A DNA stretch of 64,000 nt from Geothrix sp. 21YS21S-2 (GTDB lineage Bacteria > Acidobacteriota > Holophagae > Holophagales > Holophagaceae). Shown here piece by piece: positions 17,120 through 25,499 of this stretch. The notes under the pieces are model-generated. The model was not told where the DNA came from. It made no database searches and worked only from the letters and a program-made list of their open reading frames with translations. Numbering within the stretch: the stretch's first letter is position 1; each line of letters begins with the position of its first letter. The stretch is taken from NCBI RefSeq assembly GCF_030846775.1, contig NZ_CP132910.1, positions 3,258,001-3,322,000 on the forward strand, in the 5' to 3' direction. Made by a program: the position numbers and the translations under genes.

Positions 17120-17653
17120 ATGCGCCCGCCCATCCTCATCATCCCCGGCCACCGGAACTCCGGACCCGGCCACTGGCAGAGCCTCTGGGAGGCCACCCTC
17201 CCCGGAGCCCGCCGCGTCGAGATGCCCAACTGGGACTTCCCCCACCGCCCCGACTGGGTGGAGGCCCTGGACGCCGCCGTGCGCAGGGCAGGGGAGGACG
17301 CCCCCCCCATCCTCGTGGCCCATTCCCTGGGCTGCCTCGCCGTGGCCCACTGGGCCGACGCCTACCGGCGCCCCATCCACGCCGCGCTCCTGGTGGCCCC
17401 CACCGACGTGGAGACCCCCGAAGGCCTGGCGGAGTACCCGTCCTGGGCGCCCATCCCCCTCCACAGCCTGCCCTTCCTGAGCCGGGTGGCGGCCTCCAGC
17501 AACGATCCCCACGTGACCCTGGAGCGGGCGCGGTTCTTCGCCGACGCCTGGCGGAGCCGCTTCACGGACGTGGGGCCCAAGGGGCACCTGAACACCGCCT
17601 CGGGCCATGGTTCCTGGGCCCAGGGCGAAGGGCTCCTGGAGGACCTCACCTGA
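17120..17653 (+). CDS. Serine hydrolase of the RBBP9/YdeN alpha/beta-hydrolase family
   Basis: A 177-residue cytosolic protein starting at MRPPILIIPGH; in-frame sequence upstream is not protein-like. The family opening PGHRNSGPGHWQ and the nucleophile elbow VAHSLGC (Ser about residue 70) are clear, followed by LLVAPTDVE and the catalytic His region GHLNTASGHG. This small family includes RBBP9 and bacterial YdeN, whose substrates are poorly known. It is divergent from the lipoprotein gene and its end overlaps the stop of the ftcD-like gene on the other strand by 8 bases. Confidence 0.85.
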   Translation: MRPPILIIPGHRNSGPGHWQSLWEATLPGARRVEMPNWDFPHRPDWVEALDAAVRRAGEDAPPILVAHSLGCLAVAHWADAYRRPIHAALLVAPTDVETPEGLAEYPSWAPIPLHSLPFLSRVAASSNDPHVTLERARFFADAWRSRFTDVGPKGHLNTASGHGSWAQGEGLLEDLT

Positions 17654-19475
17654 CGAGCATCGCCTCCAGCCTGGCGTCCCCGTATGCCGTGGCCCTGGCC
17701 AGCAGGTCCTGGGCCTGGGCCAGCAGGGACGCGCAGGTGGCCTTCATGGCCTCGTTGTAGGCGGCGTCCTTGATGTCCTTCAGGTTGATCAGCACGTTCC
17801 AGAGCCCGCCCCGGACCCCGGCGAAGGCGATGGTGAAGCCCACCATCGTGTCGGTGATCGACGCCGGGTTCCCGTGGCGCATGGCGAGCTCCGCGGCCTC
17901 CATGGCCTCCAGGCAGGTGCGGGCGGTGCCCAGCGGCACGTCCACGGCCAGCTTCAGGCCGTCCTGCATGGCCTGCTCGCGCGCGGCCTTCTCCGCGGGG
18001 GTGCCCGCCGGCAGGCGCCGGGCCTCCATGTACGCCGTGAAGGCGTCGGTGTCCTCGTCCACCGCGAGCACCAGGGCGTCCTTGGCCTTCTGGGCCTTCT
18101 CGGCCGCCTCCCGCAGTTCGGGGGCTCCCGTCTGGGTCAGGTTGGCCACCATGGAGGCGAGGGCCGCGCCCAGGGCGCCGGCCAGCGCCGCGATGGACCC
18201 GCCGCCGGGCGCCGGGGTGTCCCGGGACACCTCGTCCACGAAGGCCGAGCCCGTCATGGCCATGAGGCCCTTGGGATAGGCGCGGGGCAGCCCGATGACC
18301 TTCTTCTCCACGTCGAAGGGCGAAACGTCCGCCAGGCCCATGGAGAACACCGCGTTCTCAAGCACGTCCCCCACCGGCACGAAGGGGCTCTTCCCCTGGA
18401 CGCGCAGGTAGTGCTGCCCGGCCTTGTACAGCGCCTGGAACGGCACCAGCCCCACGATCTCGCTGCCCGTCACCACCAGTCCGCGCTCCACGGCCATGCG
18501 CCGGGTGGCCTCCAGCACGTCCACGGGGCTTGTCACCTTGTAGTCCGTGAGGTTGATGGAGAGCTGGGCCCGCTTGTACTGGTCGACGTACCACCCGATG
18601 GCCTTGCAGTGCCTGAAGAGACCGGCGCGGTGCACCTTCCGTCCCACGACCCCCTTTCCGGCATCGATGTCGTTGAGCTTGAGCAGGTGGCGCAGGTCGA
18701 AGCCGTGCTCCGCCCGGCAGTGGGCCTCCACCTCCTCGAAGCTGGCGAAGTCGGACCCGCAGTTGCCGCAGGGGAAGCACCCCTCCCGGTAGAACAGGAT
18801 CTCGCCGGAGCTGTAGTAGGCGTCCTTCTGGCCGCGGCGGGCCACGCGGCCCTTCTCGCGCAGCTCGAAGGCGATGTCGGTGGCGTGGTTCTTGTCCCGG
18901 CTGTTGAGGGTGACGTTGTAGGCCACCAGGAACTCCCGGGCGCCGGTGATCAGCGCGCCGGCGCGGGCGTCGAAGCGCGCCGGGCCGAAGTCGGGGGCCC
19001 ACTGGGGATCCTTGAGCTTCTCCTCCAGGCCCTCGTACTCGCCCTTGCGCACCACCGCGAGGTTCCTGCGCTCGGGGCGGCTCGCGGCGTGCTCGTAGAG
19101 GTAGACCGGCAATTCCAGCTCGCGCCCCACCCGCTCGCCCAGGGTCCGGGCCAGGGCCGCGCAGTCCGCCAGGGTCACCCCCTCCACCGGCACGAAGGGG
19201 CACACGTCGGTGGCGCCCATGCGCGGATGGGCGCCGGCGTGGGAGGCCATGTCCAGCACGCGCGCGGCGGTGCTCACCGCCTGGAAGGCGGCCTCCACCA
19301 CGGCCTCGGGGCTCCCCACGAAGGTGACCACCGTGCGGTTGGTGTCGGCCCCTGGATCCACGTCCAGCAGGCGCACGCCGGCCACCGCCTCGATGGCGTC
19401 GGTGATCTGGCGGATCTTAGCCAGGTCGCGGCCTTCGGAGAAATTGGGAACGCATTCCACCACCTGGTGAGCCAT
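17646..19475 (-). CDS. ftcD: Bifunctional glutamate formiminotransferase / formimino-THF cyclodeaminase with zinc-finger insert
   Basis: 609 residues from the ATG at 19475, which has GAGG six bases upstream and begins MAHQVVECVPNFSEGRD like known enzymes. Residues about 1-330 are the formiminotransferase domains (SHAGAHPRMGATD, PVYLYEHAA, KAIGWYVDQYKRAQLS). Residues about 415-609 are the cyclodeaminase (DEVSRDTPAPGGGSIAAL). It moves the formimino group from formiminoglutamate (histidine degradation) to tetrahydrofolate and releases ammonia. Animal FTCD has about 541 residues; the excess is an insert at about 211-287 with a C-X2-C-X12-H-X4-H zinc finger (Cys236, Cys239, His252, His257). No other hut gene is nearby. 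Confidence 0.92.
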   Translation of the reverse strand: MAHQVVECVPNFSEGRDLAKIRQITDAIEAVAGVRLLDVDPGADTNRTVVTFVGSPEAVVEAAFQAVSTAARVLDMASHAGAHPRMGATDVCPFVPVEGVTLADCAALARTLGERVGRELELPVYLYEHAASRPERRNLAVVRKGEYEGLEEKLKDPQWAPDFGPARFDARAGALITGAREFLVAYNVTLNSRDKNHATDIAFELREKGRVARRGQKDAYYSSGEILFYREGCFPCGNCGSDFASFEEVEAHCRAEHGFDLRHLLKLNDIDAGKGVVGRKVHRAGLFRHCKAIGWYVDQYKRAQLSINLTDYKVTSPVDVLEATRRMAVERGLVVTGSEIVGLVPFQALYKAGQHYLRVQGKSPFVPVGDVLENAVFSMGLADVSPFDVEKKVIGLPRAYPKGLMAMTGSAFVDEVSRDTPAPGGGSIAALAGALGAALASMVANLTQTGAPELREAAEKAQKAKDALVLAVDEDTDAFTAYMEARRLPAGTPAEKAAREQAMQDGLKLAVDVPLGTARTCLEAMEAAELAMRHGNPASITDTMVGFTIAFAGVRGGLWNVLINLKDIKDAAYNEAMKATCASLLAQAQDLLARATAYGDARLEAMLVR

Positions 19476-19760
19476 CGTGTGCCTCGCGAAAAATCGTTCA
19501 TTCAAAGATGCCCTGGGGAGCACCCGGGGCCAAGCGGCTTGTGACAACCATCGCAGGGGGAATGCCCGTGATTCCGTTCTAGTTATTGAATTTCGTGGAT
19601 TTTGCGACCAATTCTCGCTATTCTGTTCCCTCGTTCTGGAAGGCGCTCCGGTCTGCGTCCTTCACCCGGCCGGAGCCGGGTTCCTGCTTCGAAATCCCAT
19701 TCCTGCCCTGACCGGGGCCCGCGCACACGAAAACGCGGGAGGGCCCAACCAGGAGCATCA
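19476..19760. other. 285-base divergent spacer between ftcD-like and helicase genes
   Basis: No protein-coding gene is supported here. The middle (about 19570-19635) is AT-richer than the surroundings and probably holds promoters for one or both divergent genes (for example TTGAAT at 19586-19591), but I cannot pair it convincingly with a -10. The part nearer the helicase would be a long 5' leader. Confidence 0.4.
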
Positions 19761-21038
19761 ATGTCATTCGATAATCTCGGCCTCATGCCGGAGCTGCTGC
19801 GTGCTGTGCGCGACCAGGGCTACGAAGTCCCCACCCCCGTCCAGGAGCAGGCCATCCCCGCCATCCTCGACGGCCGCGACCTGCTCGCCGGCGCCCAGAC
19901 CGGCACGGGCAAGACCGCGGGCTTCGTCCTGCCCATCCTGCAGCTGCTGGCGCCCAACGCCAACTCCAGCGCCTCCCCGGCCCGCCACCCCATCCGCTGC
20001 CTCATCCTCACCCCCACCCGCGAGCTGTGCATGCAGATCGAGGAGAGCGTGCGCACCTACGGCCGCCACCTTCCCCTGCGCTCCACCAGCGTCTACGGCG
20101 GCGTGAACATCAACCCCCAGGTCAAGGCCCTGCGTTCGGGCGTGGAGATCCTGGTGGCCACCCCCGGGCGCCTCCTGGACCACTACGGCCAGAACAACCT
20201 GAACTTCTCCCACCTGGACTTCCTGGTGCTGGACGAAGCGGACCGCATGCTGGACATGGGCTTCATCCGCGATATCCGCAAGATCCTCGCCCTGCTGCCC
20301 ACCAAGCGCCAGAACCTGCTCTTCTCCGCCACCTTCAGCGACGAGATCCGGGATCTGGCCAGCGCCTTCCTGAAGAACCCCGCCTTCATCGACGTGGCCC
20401 GGCGCAACGCCCCCACCGACCTGGTGGAGCAGATCGTCCACCCCGTGGACCGGGACCGCAAGCGCGCCCTCCTCTCCCACCTCATCCGCAGCCAGCGCCT
20501 CCAGCAGGTCCTGGTCTTCTGCCGCACCAAGCACGGCGCCAACCGCCTCTCCGAGCAGCTGGAGACCGACGGCATCGCCTCCATGGCCATCCACGGCAAC
20601 AAGAGCCAGCCCCAGCGCATCAAGGCCCTGGAGGACTTCAAGGCCGGCCGCATCACCGTCCTGGTGGCCACCGACATCGCCGCCCGGGGCCTGGACATCG
20701 ACCAGCTGCCCCACGTCGTGAACTACGAGCTCCCCCACGTGCCCGAGGACTACGTGCACCGCATCGGCCGCACCGGCCGCGCCGGCACCGAGGGCAAGGC
20801 GCTCAGCCTGGTCTGCGTGGACGAGGCCCGGCTGCTCAAGGACATCGAGAAGCTCCTCAAGCGCGACCTCCCCTCCGAAGTGGTGCCCGGCTTCGTGCCC
20901 GACCCCAACGCCAAGGCCGAGCCCATCGTCCTCGGCCGCGGCGGACAGCGGCCCGGCGGCGGCCAGCGCCCGGGCGGCGGTGCCCGGCGCCCCGGCTCAG
21001 GCGGAGGGCGTCCCTCCTCCTCCCGCGCCCGCAGGTAG
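19761..21038 (+). CDS. DEAD-box RNA helicase, RhlE-like
   Basis: A 425-residue ATP-dependent RNA helicase. AGGAG lies just upstream of the ATG. Motifs in order: Q-motif [10 protein letters not shown], Walker [23 protein letters not shown] ([13 protein letters not shown]), SAT, then the second RecA domain with [11 protein letters not shown] and HRIGRTGR. The last about 35 residues are Gly/Arg-rich ([14 protein letters not shown] and following), typical of RhlE tails that bind RNA. It follows a 285-base intergenic leader that is AT-richer than usual; such leaders often regulate helicases at low temperature, but I see no defined element. Its 3' end overlaps the converging kinase gene by 42 bases. 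Confidence 0.93.
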   Translation: MSFDNLGLMPELLRAVRDQGYEVPTPVQEQAIPAILDGRDLLAGAQTGTGKTAGFVLPILQLLAPNANSSASPARHPIRCLILTPTRELCMQIEESVRTYGRHLPLRSTSVYGGVNINPQVKALRSGVEILVATPGRLLDHYGQNNLNFSHLDFLVLDEADRMLDMGFIRDIRKILALLPTKRQNLLFSATFSDEIRDLASAFLKNPAFIDVARRNAPTDLVEQIVHPVDRDRKRALLSHLIRSQRLQQVLVFCRTKHGANRLSEQLETDGIASMAIHGNKSQPQRIKALEDFKAGRITVLVATDIAARGLDIDQLPHVVNYELPHVPEDYVHRIGRTGRAGTEGKALSLVCVDEARLLKDIEKLLKRDLPSEVVPGFVPDPNAKAEPIVLGRGGQRPGGGQRPGGGARRPGSGGGRPSSSRARR

Positions 21039-23333
21039 CAGCGCCCCGAAGCTCCGCCTCAGGTCCTCCACATCGAACGGCTTCTTGATGAATCCCGAGA
21101 AGCCGTAGGTGCGGGCCAGCTCCTGGCCCTGCTCCGGGTCGCAGCCCGAGAACAGGAGCCCGGGCATGCCCGGACGCAGCTCCCGGATCAGCCGGAACGC
21201 CGTCGTCCCGTCCATGCCCGGCATATTGGCGTCCATGAGCACCACGCTCACCCCGTCCCCGGCGCTGCGGATGGCCTCCACGGCCTCCTCCCCGCCCGAG
21301 GCCAGGAGCACCGCGCGCCCCGTCATCTCCTCCAGCAGCCGGGACACCACCCGGAGCACCTCGGGGTCGTCGTCCACCACGAGGATGGCCCCGGGGCCCC
21401 CCTGGATGGGGGCCAGGTCCGCCACCGCCCGGCCGCCCACGGACCAGAGGATGCGGATGCGCACCCCGGAGTCGGGCATGCTCTCCACCCACAGCCCCGC
21501 GCGGTGCGCCCGGGCGATGCCCAGCACCGAGGAGAGGCCCAGGCCCCGCCCGGCCTCCTTGGTGGTGAAGTAGGGGTCGAAGATCCGGTGCAGCTCCTCC
21601 CGCGGGATGCCGGGCCCGTCGTTCTCCACCACCAGCTCCACGCACGCGCCGGGCGGCGGGTGGAGGATCCACACGCCGTCGGCCGGGTTGAAGGTCCCGG
21701 GCCGCCGCGCCAGGACGCGGATGCTGCCCTTGTGGTCCCCCATCGCCTCCACGGCGTTGACCACCATCGCCTTCACGCAGTGGGCCAGCTGGTCGGGGTC
21801 CAGCACCACCCTGGGCAGCCCCGGGGCGACCGCCGCTTCCAGGCGGATGCCCGGCGTGGCCAGGTTCCCGGCGATCTCCAGGACCCGCGCCCCCAGGTCC
21901 ACCGGCACCGGCGCGCTGGCGCCCTTGCCGCTGTACTGCTGGATGAACTGGGTGATGCGCTTGGCCTTCACCAGGGACCCGCGGGCCCATGCCAGGGCCT
22001 GGGCTGCCTTCGCCGGGTCCCCGGAGCTGGACTCCAGCAGATCCAGGCTGGTCCAGACGCCTTGAAGGATATTGTTGAAATCGTTGGAGATGTTCCCAGC
22101 CAGGAGCCCGAGGCTCTCCTGCTTGGCCGTTTGCCTTAGCGCCTCCTCCGCCCGGCGGAACCGGCTGATGTCGGTGCAGGTGGTGAGGTAGCTCACCACG
22201 TCCCCGCTGGCGTCCCGCTCCGGCGAGGTCCTGCCCAGCACCCAGAGCTCCTGCCCCTTCGTGTTCAGCAGCCGGAACTCCGTCTCGTGCACCTGCTTGA
22301 ACTTGCGCGCCGCCTTCCAGCCCTCCAGGATCCGCTCCCGGTCCTCGGGATGGATGACCTTGGCCCACTTCCGGCTGAGCACCAGGGCCGCGGACAGGCC
22401 CGTCATGCGCTCATAGTGGCTGTTGACGTACATGCAGGCCCCGTCCAGGCCGAAGCGGAACACGATCACCTCGACCGATTCCGCCAGGGAGGCCAGGCGC
22501 CCTTCCGTGGCCTTCAGGTCCGCCTCCGCCGCCACGCCCTCGGTGATGTCGTGCAGGGTCGCCCACAGGTAGGTCTTGCCCTTCACCTCCACCGGGGCGG
22601 CGTACACCTCCACCTCCCGGGTCTCCCCGGAGGCCAGGCGGTAGGTGCGCTGGACCTTCTCCCCCCCCATCAGGACGATGTGAGCCATCTCCTCGGTGAG
22701 CCGGGGCTCCTCCATGCCGTTGAACTGGGAGATGCACATGGTGCGCAGGGTGGCGAGATCGTAGCCCAGGAAGGCCTCCGCGGCCGGGTTGGCGTCCAGG
22801 ATCCAGCCGCCCTCCGGCGCCAGCAGCAGCTTGATGCCGTTGTCGGCCAGGAACAGCGCCCGGAACTGCGCCTCCCGCTCCTGGAGCCCATCCAGGAGGG
22901 CCCGCATGCGGGCCTCGCTCTCCCGGTGCGCCGTCTCCATGCGCTGGTAGTCCGTGATGTCCTGGCACTGGCACACGGATCCGGCGACCTCCCCTTCCGG
23001 CCCGATCCACAGCGCCTTGCTGAAGAGGATGTGGCGCACCTCGCCGTCCTGCCTCCGGATGTCGGCGGTGTACACCTGCCGGCCCCCGGTCCGGAACAGC
23101 TCCTCGTCCCGGGCCTCGATGAGCCGCGCCTCCTCCGCGGGCACCAGGTCCCGGACCCTCCGCCCCAGGATCTCCCCCCGGGACCTGCCCACGTAGAGCT
23201 CCATGGCCCGGTTGCACCCGACGTAGACGCCTTCCCGGTCCTTGAAGAAGACCGGGTTCGGGAGACTCTCCAGCACGTCGCGGAGGAGGCCCTCCTCCAG
23301 CGCTCCCCGGTTGGCGTCCTTGCGCTCGATCAT
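20997..23333 (-). CDS. Triple-PAS hybrid histidine kinase with receiver domain; H-box His replaced by Asn
   Basis: 778 residues; no membrane segment seen, so probably cytosolic. PAS domains at about 12-130, 150-270 and 280-395; dimerisation/H-box about 400-465; ATPase about 500-630 with N-box VVNAVEAM, G1 ENDGPGIP, F-box [12 protein letters not shown] and GLGLSSV; receiver about 648-765 with DDD, phospho-acceptor Asp701 and Lys750. The H-box reads [11 protein letters not shown] where this kinase class has LAGGIAHDFNN, so the phospho-accepting His is Asn417. It may therefore not autophosphorylate in the usual way. GGAGG precedes the ATG, and a TATACT (minus strand, 23365-23370) may be its -10 box. 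Confidence 0.9.
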   Translation of the reverse strand: MIERKDANRGALEEGLLRDVLESLPNPVFFKDREGVYVGCNRAMELYVGRSRGEILGRRVRDLVPAEEARLIEARDEELFRTGGRQVYTADIRRQDGEVRHILFSKALWIGPEGEVAGSVCQCQDITDYQRMETAHRESEARMRALLDGLQEREAQFRALFLADNGIKLLLAPEGGWILDANPAAEAFLGYDLATLRTMCISQFNGMEEPRLTEEMAHIVLMGGEKVQRTYRLASGETREVEVYAAPVEVKGKTYLWATLHDITEGVAAEADLKATEGRLASLAESVEVIVFRFGLDGACMYVNSHYERMTGLSAALVLSRKWAKVIHPEDRERILEGWKAARKFKQVHETEFRLLNTKGQELWVLGRTSPERDASGDVVSYLTTCTDISRFRRAEEALRQTAKQESLGLLAGNISNDFNNILQGVWTSLDLLESSSGDPAKAAQALAWARGSLVKAKRITQFIQQYSGKGASAPVPVDLGARVLEIAGNLATPGIRLEAAVAPGLPRVVLDPDQLAHCVKAMVVNAVEAMGDHKGSIRVLARRPGTFNPADGVWILHPPPGACVELVVENDGPGIPREELHRIFDPYFTTKEAGRGLGLSSVLGIARAHRAGLWVESMPDSGVRIRILWSVGGRAVADLAPIQGGPGAILVVDDDPEVLRVVSRLLEEMTGRAVLLASGGEEAVEAIRSAGDGVSVVLMDANMPGMDGTTAFRLIRELRPGMPGLLFSGCDPEQGQELARTYGFSGFIKKPFDVEDLRRSFGALLPAGAGGGGTPSA

Positions 23334-23390
23334 CGTCCTCCCCGGCCACCTGCGTTTCTGAGGCAGTATAAATAGGAGAGGTTGGAAATA

Positions 23391-24011
23391 TTACCGATTA
23401 TTTCTCCGGTCCCCGACGACCCGGGCCGGCACCCCCCCCACGATGGCCCAGGCCGGCACGTCCCGGGTCACCACCGCCCCCATGGCCACCACGGCGTGGT
23501 CTCCGATGGAAACCCCGTCCGTGACCCCGGCGTTGGCCCCGATCCACACGTCCCTGCCCACCTGGATGCCCACCGACCTCACCGGCTGCTCCCGCACGGG
23601 CCGGCCGGGATCCAGCCCGTGGTCGAAGGCGTAGAGCGCCGCGCCGGAGGCGATGCGGGTCCCCTCCCCGACGGTGATCCCCTTGGCCCCCCCGTCCAGC
23701 GAGGCCCGGGCATTGACGGAGACGTCGGGGCCCAGGGTGATGGGCCCGTGCAGGAAGGCGTCGGCCGCCACCGAGCACCCCGCCCCCAGCACCACCGCCC
23801 GCCCCGGCTCCCCGAAGATCCGCGCCTCGGGCGCCACGAAGCATCCCGGGCCGATCTCCACCGTCTCCTGGTCCCTCAGCCGCGCCTGCACCTCCTCCTG
23901 CCAGGCCAGGGCCCAGGTCCGGTGGCGGTCCTTCAGGGCGAAGTACAGCCAGGGCATCCAGGACAGCCTGAGCTTGTGCTGGTCCCGGTAACGCGCCAGA
24001 TCGACGTCCAT
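23391..24011 (-). CDS. Left-handed beta-helix (hexapeptide-repeat) acyltransferase
   Basis: A 206-residue protein with hexapeptide-repeat turns from about residue 55 onward ([66 protein letters not shown]) and the family ending [15 protein letters not shown]. The catalytic His of maltose/galactoside acetyltransferases is probably in YAFDHGLDP. It would transfer an acetyl or acyl group to a sugar or sugar nucleotide; acceptor unknown. GGAG lies about five bases before the ATG. It lies upstream of the kinase gene on the same strand with 57 bases between. Confidence 0.87.
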   Translation of the reverse strand: MDVDLARYRDQHKLRLSWMPWLYFALKDRHRTWALAWQEEVQARLRDQETVEIGPGCFVAPEARIFGEPGRAVVLGAGCSVAADAFLHGPITLGPDVSVNARASLDGGAKGITVGEGTRIASGAALYAFDHGLDPGRPVREQPVRSVGIQVGRDVWIGANAGVTDGVSIGDHAVVAMGAVVTRDVPAWAIVGGVPARVVGDRRNNR

Positions 24012-24145
24012 CGGCTCTCCATCCCGTCCGGAACCTTTTCCCGGCGCGGCACCCAGATTCTAGCGGGAGACGGGTCCCTGGCGGCGGATGCGGAAGGTGC
24101 ACGGCCGGGGGAAACCCCGCGGAAGGGGACGGACGGCACCGGGGT

Positions 24146-24189
24146 GGGACTGTGCGGGCTACCTGGGGGAGCGCCCCCCCTCCAGTCCC
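24146..24189. terminator. GC-rich stem-loop downstream of the antiporter gene
   Basis: GGGACTG (24146-24152) pairs with CAGTCCC (24183-24189), with an inner CTGGGGG/CCCCCTCCAG arm. It lies just past the antiporter stop on the minus strand. No U-tract follows, so intrinsic termination is doubtful. The remaining spacer (24012-24204) shows nothing else I can name. Confidence 0.35.
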
Positions 24190-24204
24190 GCTCGGCCTTC
24201 AGGG

Positions 24205-25461
24205 TCAGTCCTGAATCCCGGCGGGACCTCCTCGCCGGAGCACCCGCCCAAGCGCCATGGGACCCGCCACGGTCGTCAGGAGGATCGCTCCCACGATCCC
24301 CGCCTGCACCGCAGGGGAAAGCAGGGGGGCGCCATGGAACTGGCTCTGGGCCCCCACCGCCACGAAGATCAGGCCCACCTCTCCGCGGGGCACCATCCCC
24401 CAGCCCACCACCGAAGCCCGCAACCCGCCCCCGGCCACGTAGCCTGCAACATACTTCCCGGCGATTCCAAGCGCCCCCAGCACCCCCGCGAACAGCAGGG
24501 TGGACGGCGCCGCCAGCGCCCGCACGTCCACCCGCGCCCCCATGAGCACGAAGAAGATGGGCGCCATGACCATGACCAGGGGGTGGAGCAGGGATTCCAG
24601 CGAGTGGGCCTCCCGCTCCTCCAGCAGTTCCACGTTCGCGGGCTCCAGGATCAAGCCTGCCGCGTAGGCGCCCACGATGGGCGCCAGCCCCGCCAGCCCG
24701 CTGAGCCAGGCCAGGAAGAAGGCGAAGGCCAGTCCCAGGGGCAACAGGACCTGTTCGCTGCGCAGCCGGCTGGCAAGCCTGAACAGATGCGGCGTGACCC
24801 AGCGCCCCAGGGTCAGGGCCCCAATCAGGAAGACCAGGGCCAGCCCCAGCGTCCGCCCCAGACGGCCCCAGGGCAGGGAGCCGCCCCCTTCCGAAGCCGC
24901 CACCAGCCCGCTCACCGCCACCAGCACCAGGAGGCCCAGCACATCGTCGATGACCGCCGCTCCCACGATGACGCGTCCTTCCTTCGACCGCGCCGCCCCC
25001 TGCTCCCGCAGCACCTGCACGCTGATGCCGATGCTGGTGGCGCAGAGGCAGGCCCCGATGAACAGGTCCACCACGAAGGGCGTCCCGGCCGGCAACAGGA
25101 ACTTGGCCCCGAGGAGCCCAGCCGCCATGGGCAGGACCACCCCCAGCGAGGCCACGCGCAGCGAAGCCGCCCCCACCTTCATCATCTGGGACACCGTGGA
25201 CTCCAGCCCCACCGCGAACATCAGCAGGATCACACCCAGGTTGGCCAGCACTTCCGCGCCCGGGGAGGCCGCCACGTCCGGAAAGGCCGGCAGGACCTGG
25301 TGAACCGCCGCCAGAACAAGCCCCGCCGACAGCTCGCCCGCAACGGACGGTAACCCCACCCGCACCGCCACCTCGCCTCCCAGCTTGGCAGCGACCCAGA
25401 TGAGCGCCAGGAGGGCCAGGGTCCCCGCGAAAGGATCGTTCACCAGCATCGCGAGCACCAT
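24205..25461 (-). CDS. Cation:proton antiporter, CPA2/KefB-like
   Basis: About 418 residues, with 12-13 hydrophobic segments throughout. CPA2 features include PSVAGELSAGLVL near the N-terminus, VGLE in segment 3, the ion-site VIDDVLGL pair of Asp residues and APIVGAYAAGL. It exchanges Na+ or K+ for H+ across the inner membrane. There is no C-terminal RCK/TrkA-N domain, so it is the short form. I chose the ATG at 25461, four bases after a G-tract; an in-frame ATG at 25491 (start MGNSCTGGGP) is possible and would sit 8 bases after the previous stop. Confidence 0.88.
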   Translation of the reverse strand: MVLAMLVNDPFAGTLALLALIWVAAKLGGEVAVRVGLPSVAGELSAGLVLAAVHQVLPAFPDVAASPGAEVLANLGVILLMFAVGLESTVSQMMKVGAASLRVASLGVVLPMAAGLLGAKFLLPAGTPFVVDLFIGACLCATSIGISVQVLREQGAARSKEGRVIVGAAVIDDVLGLLVLVAVSGLVAASEGGGSLPWGRLGRTLGLALVFLIGALTLGRWVTPHLFRLASRLRSEQVLLPLGLAFAFFLAWLSGLAGLAPIVGAYAAGLILEPANVELLEEREAHSLESLLHPLVMVMAPIFFVLMGARVDVRALAAPSTLLFAGVLGALGIAGKYVAGYVAGGGLRASVVGWGMVPRGEVGLIFVAVGAQSQFHGAPLLSPAVQAGIVGAILLTTVAGPMALGRVLRRGGPAGIQD

Positions 25462-25499
25462 TGGCCCCCCCCCTGTGCAGGAATTTCCCATCCTACCAT

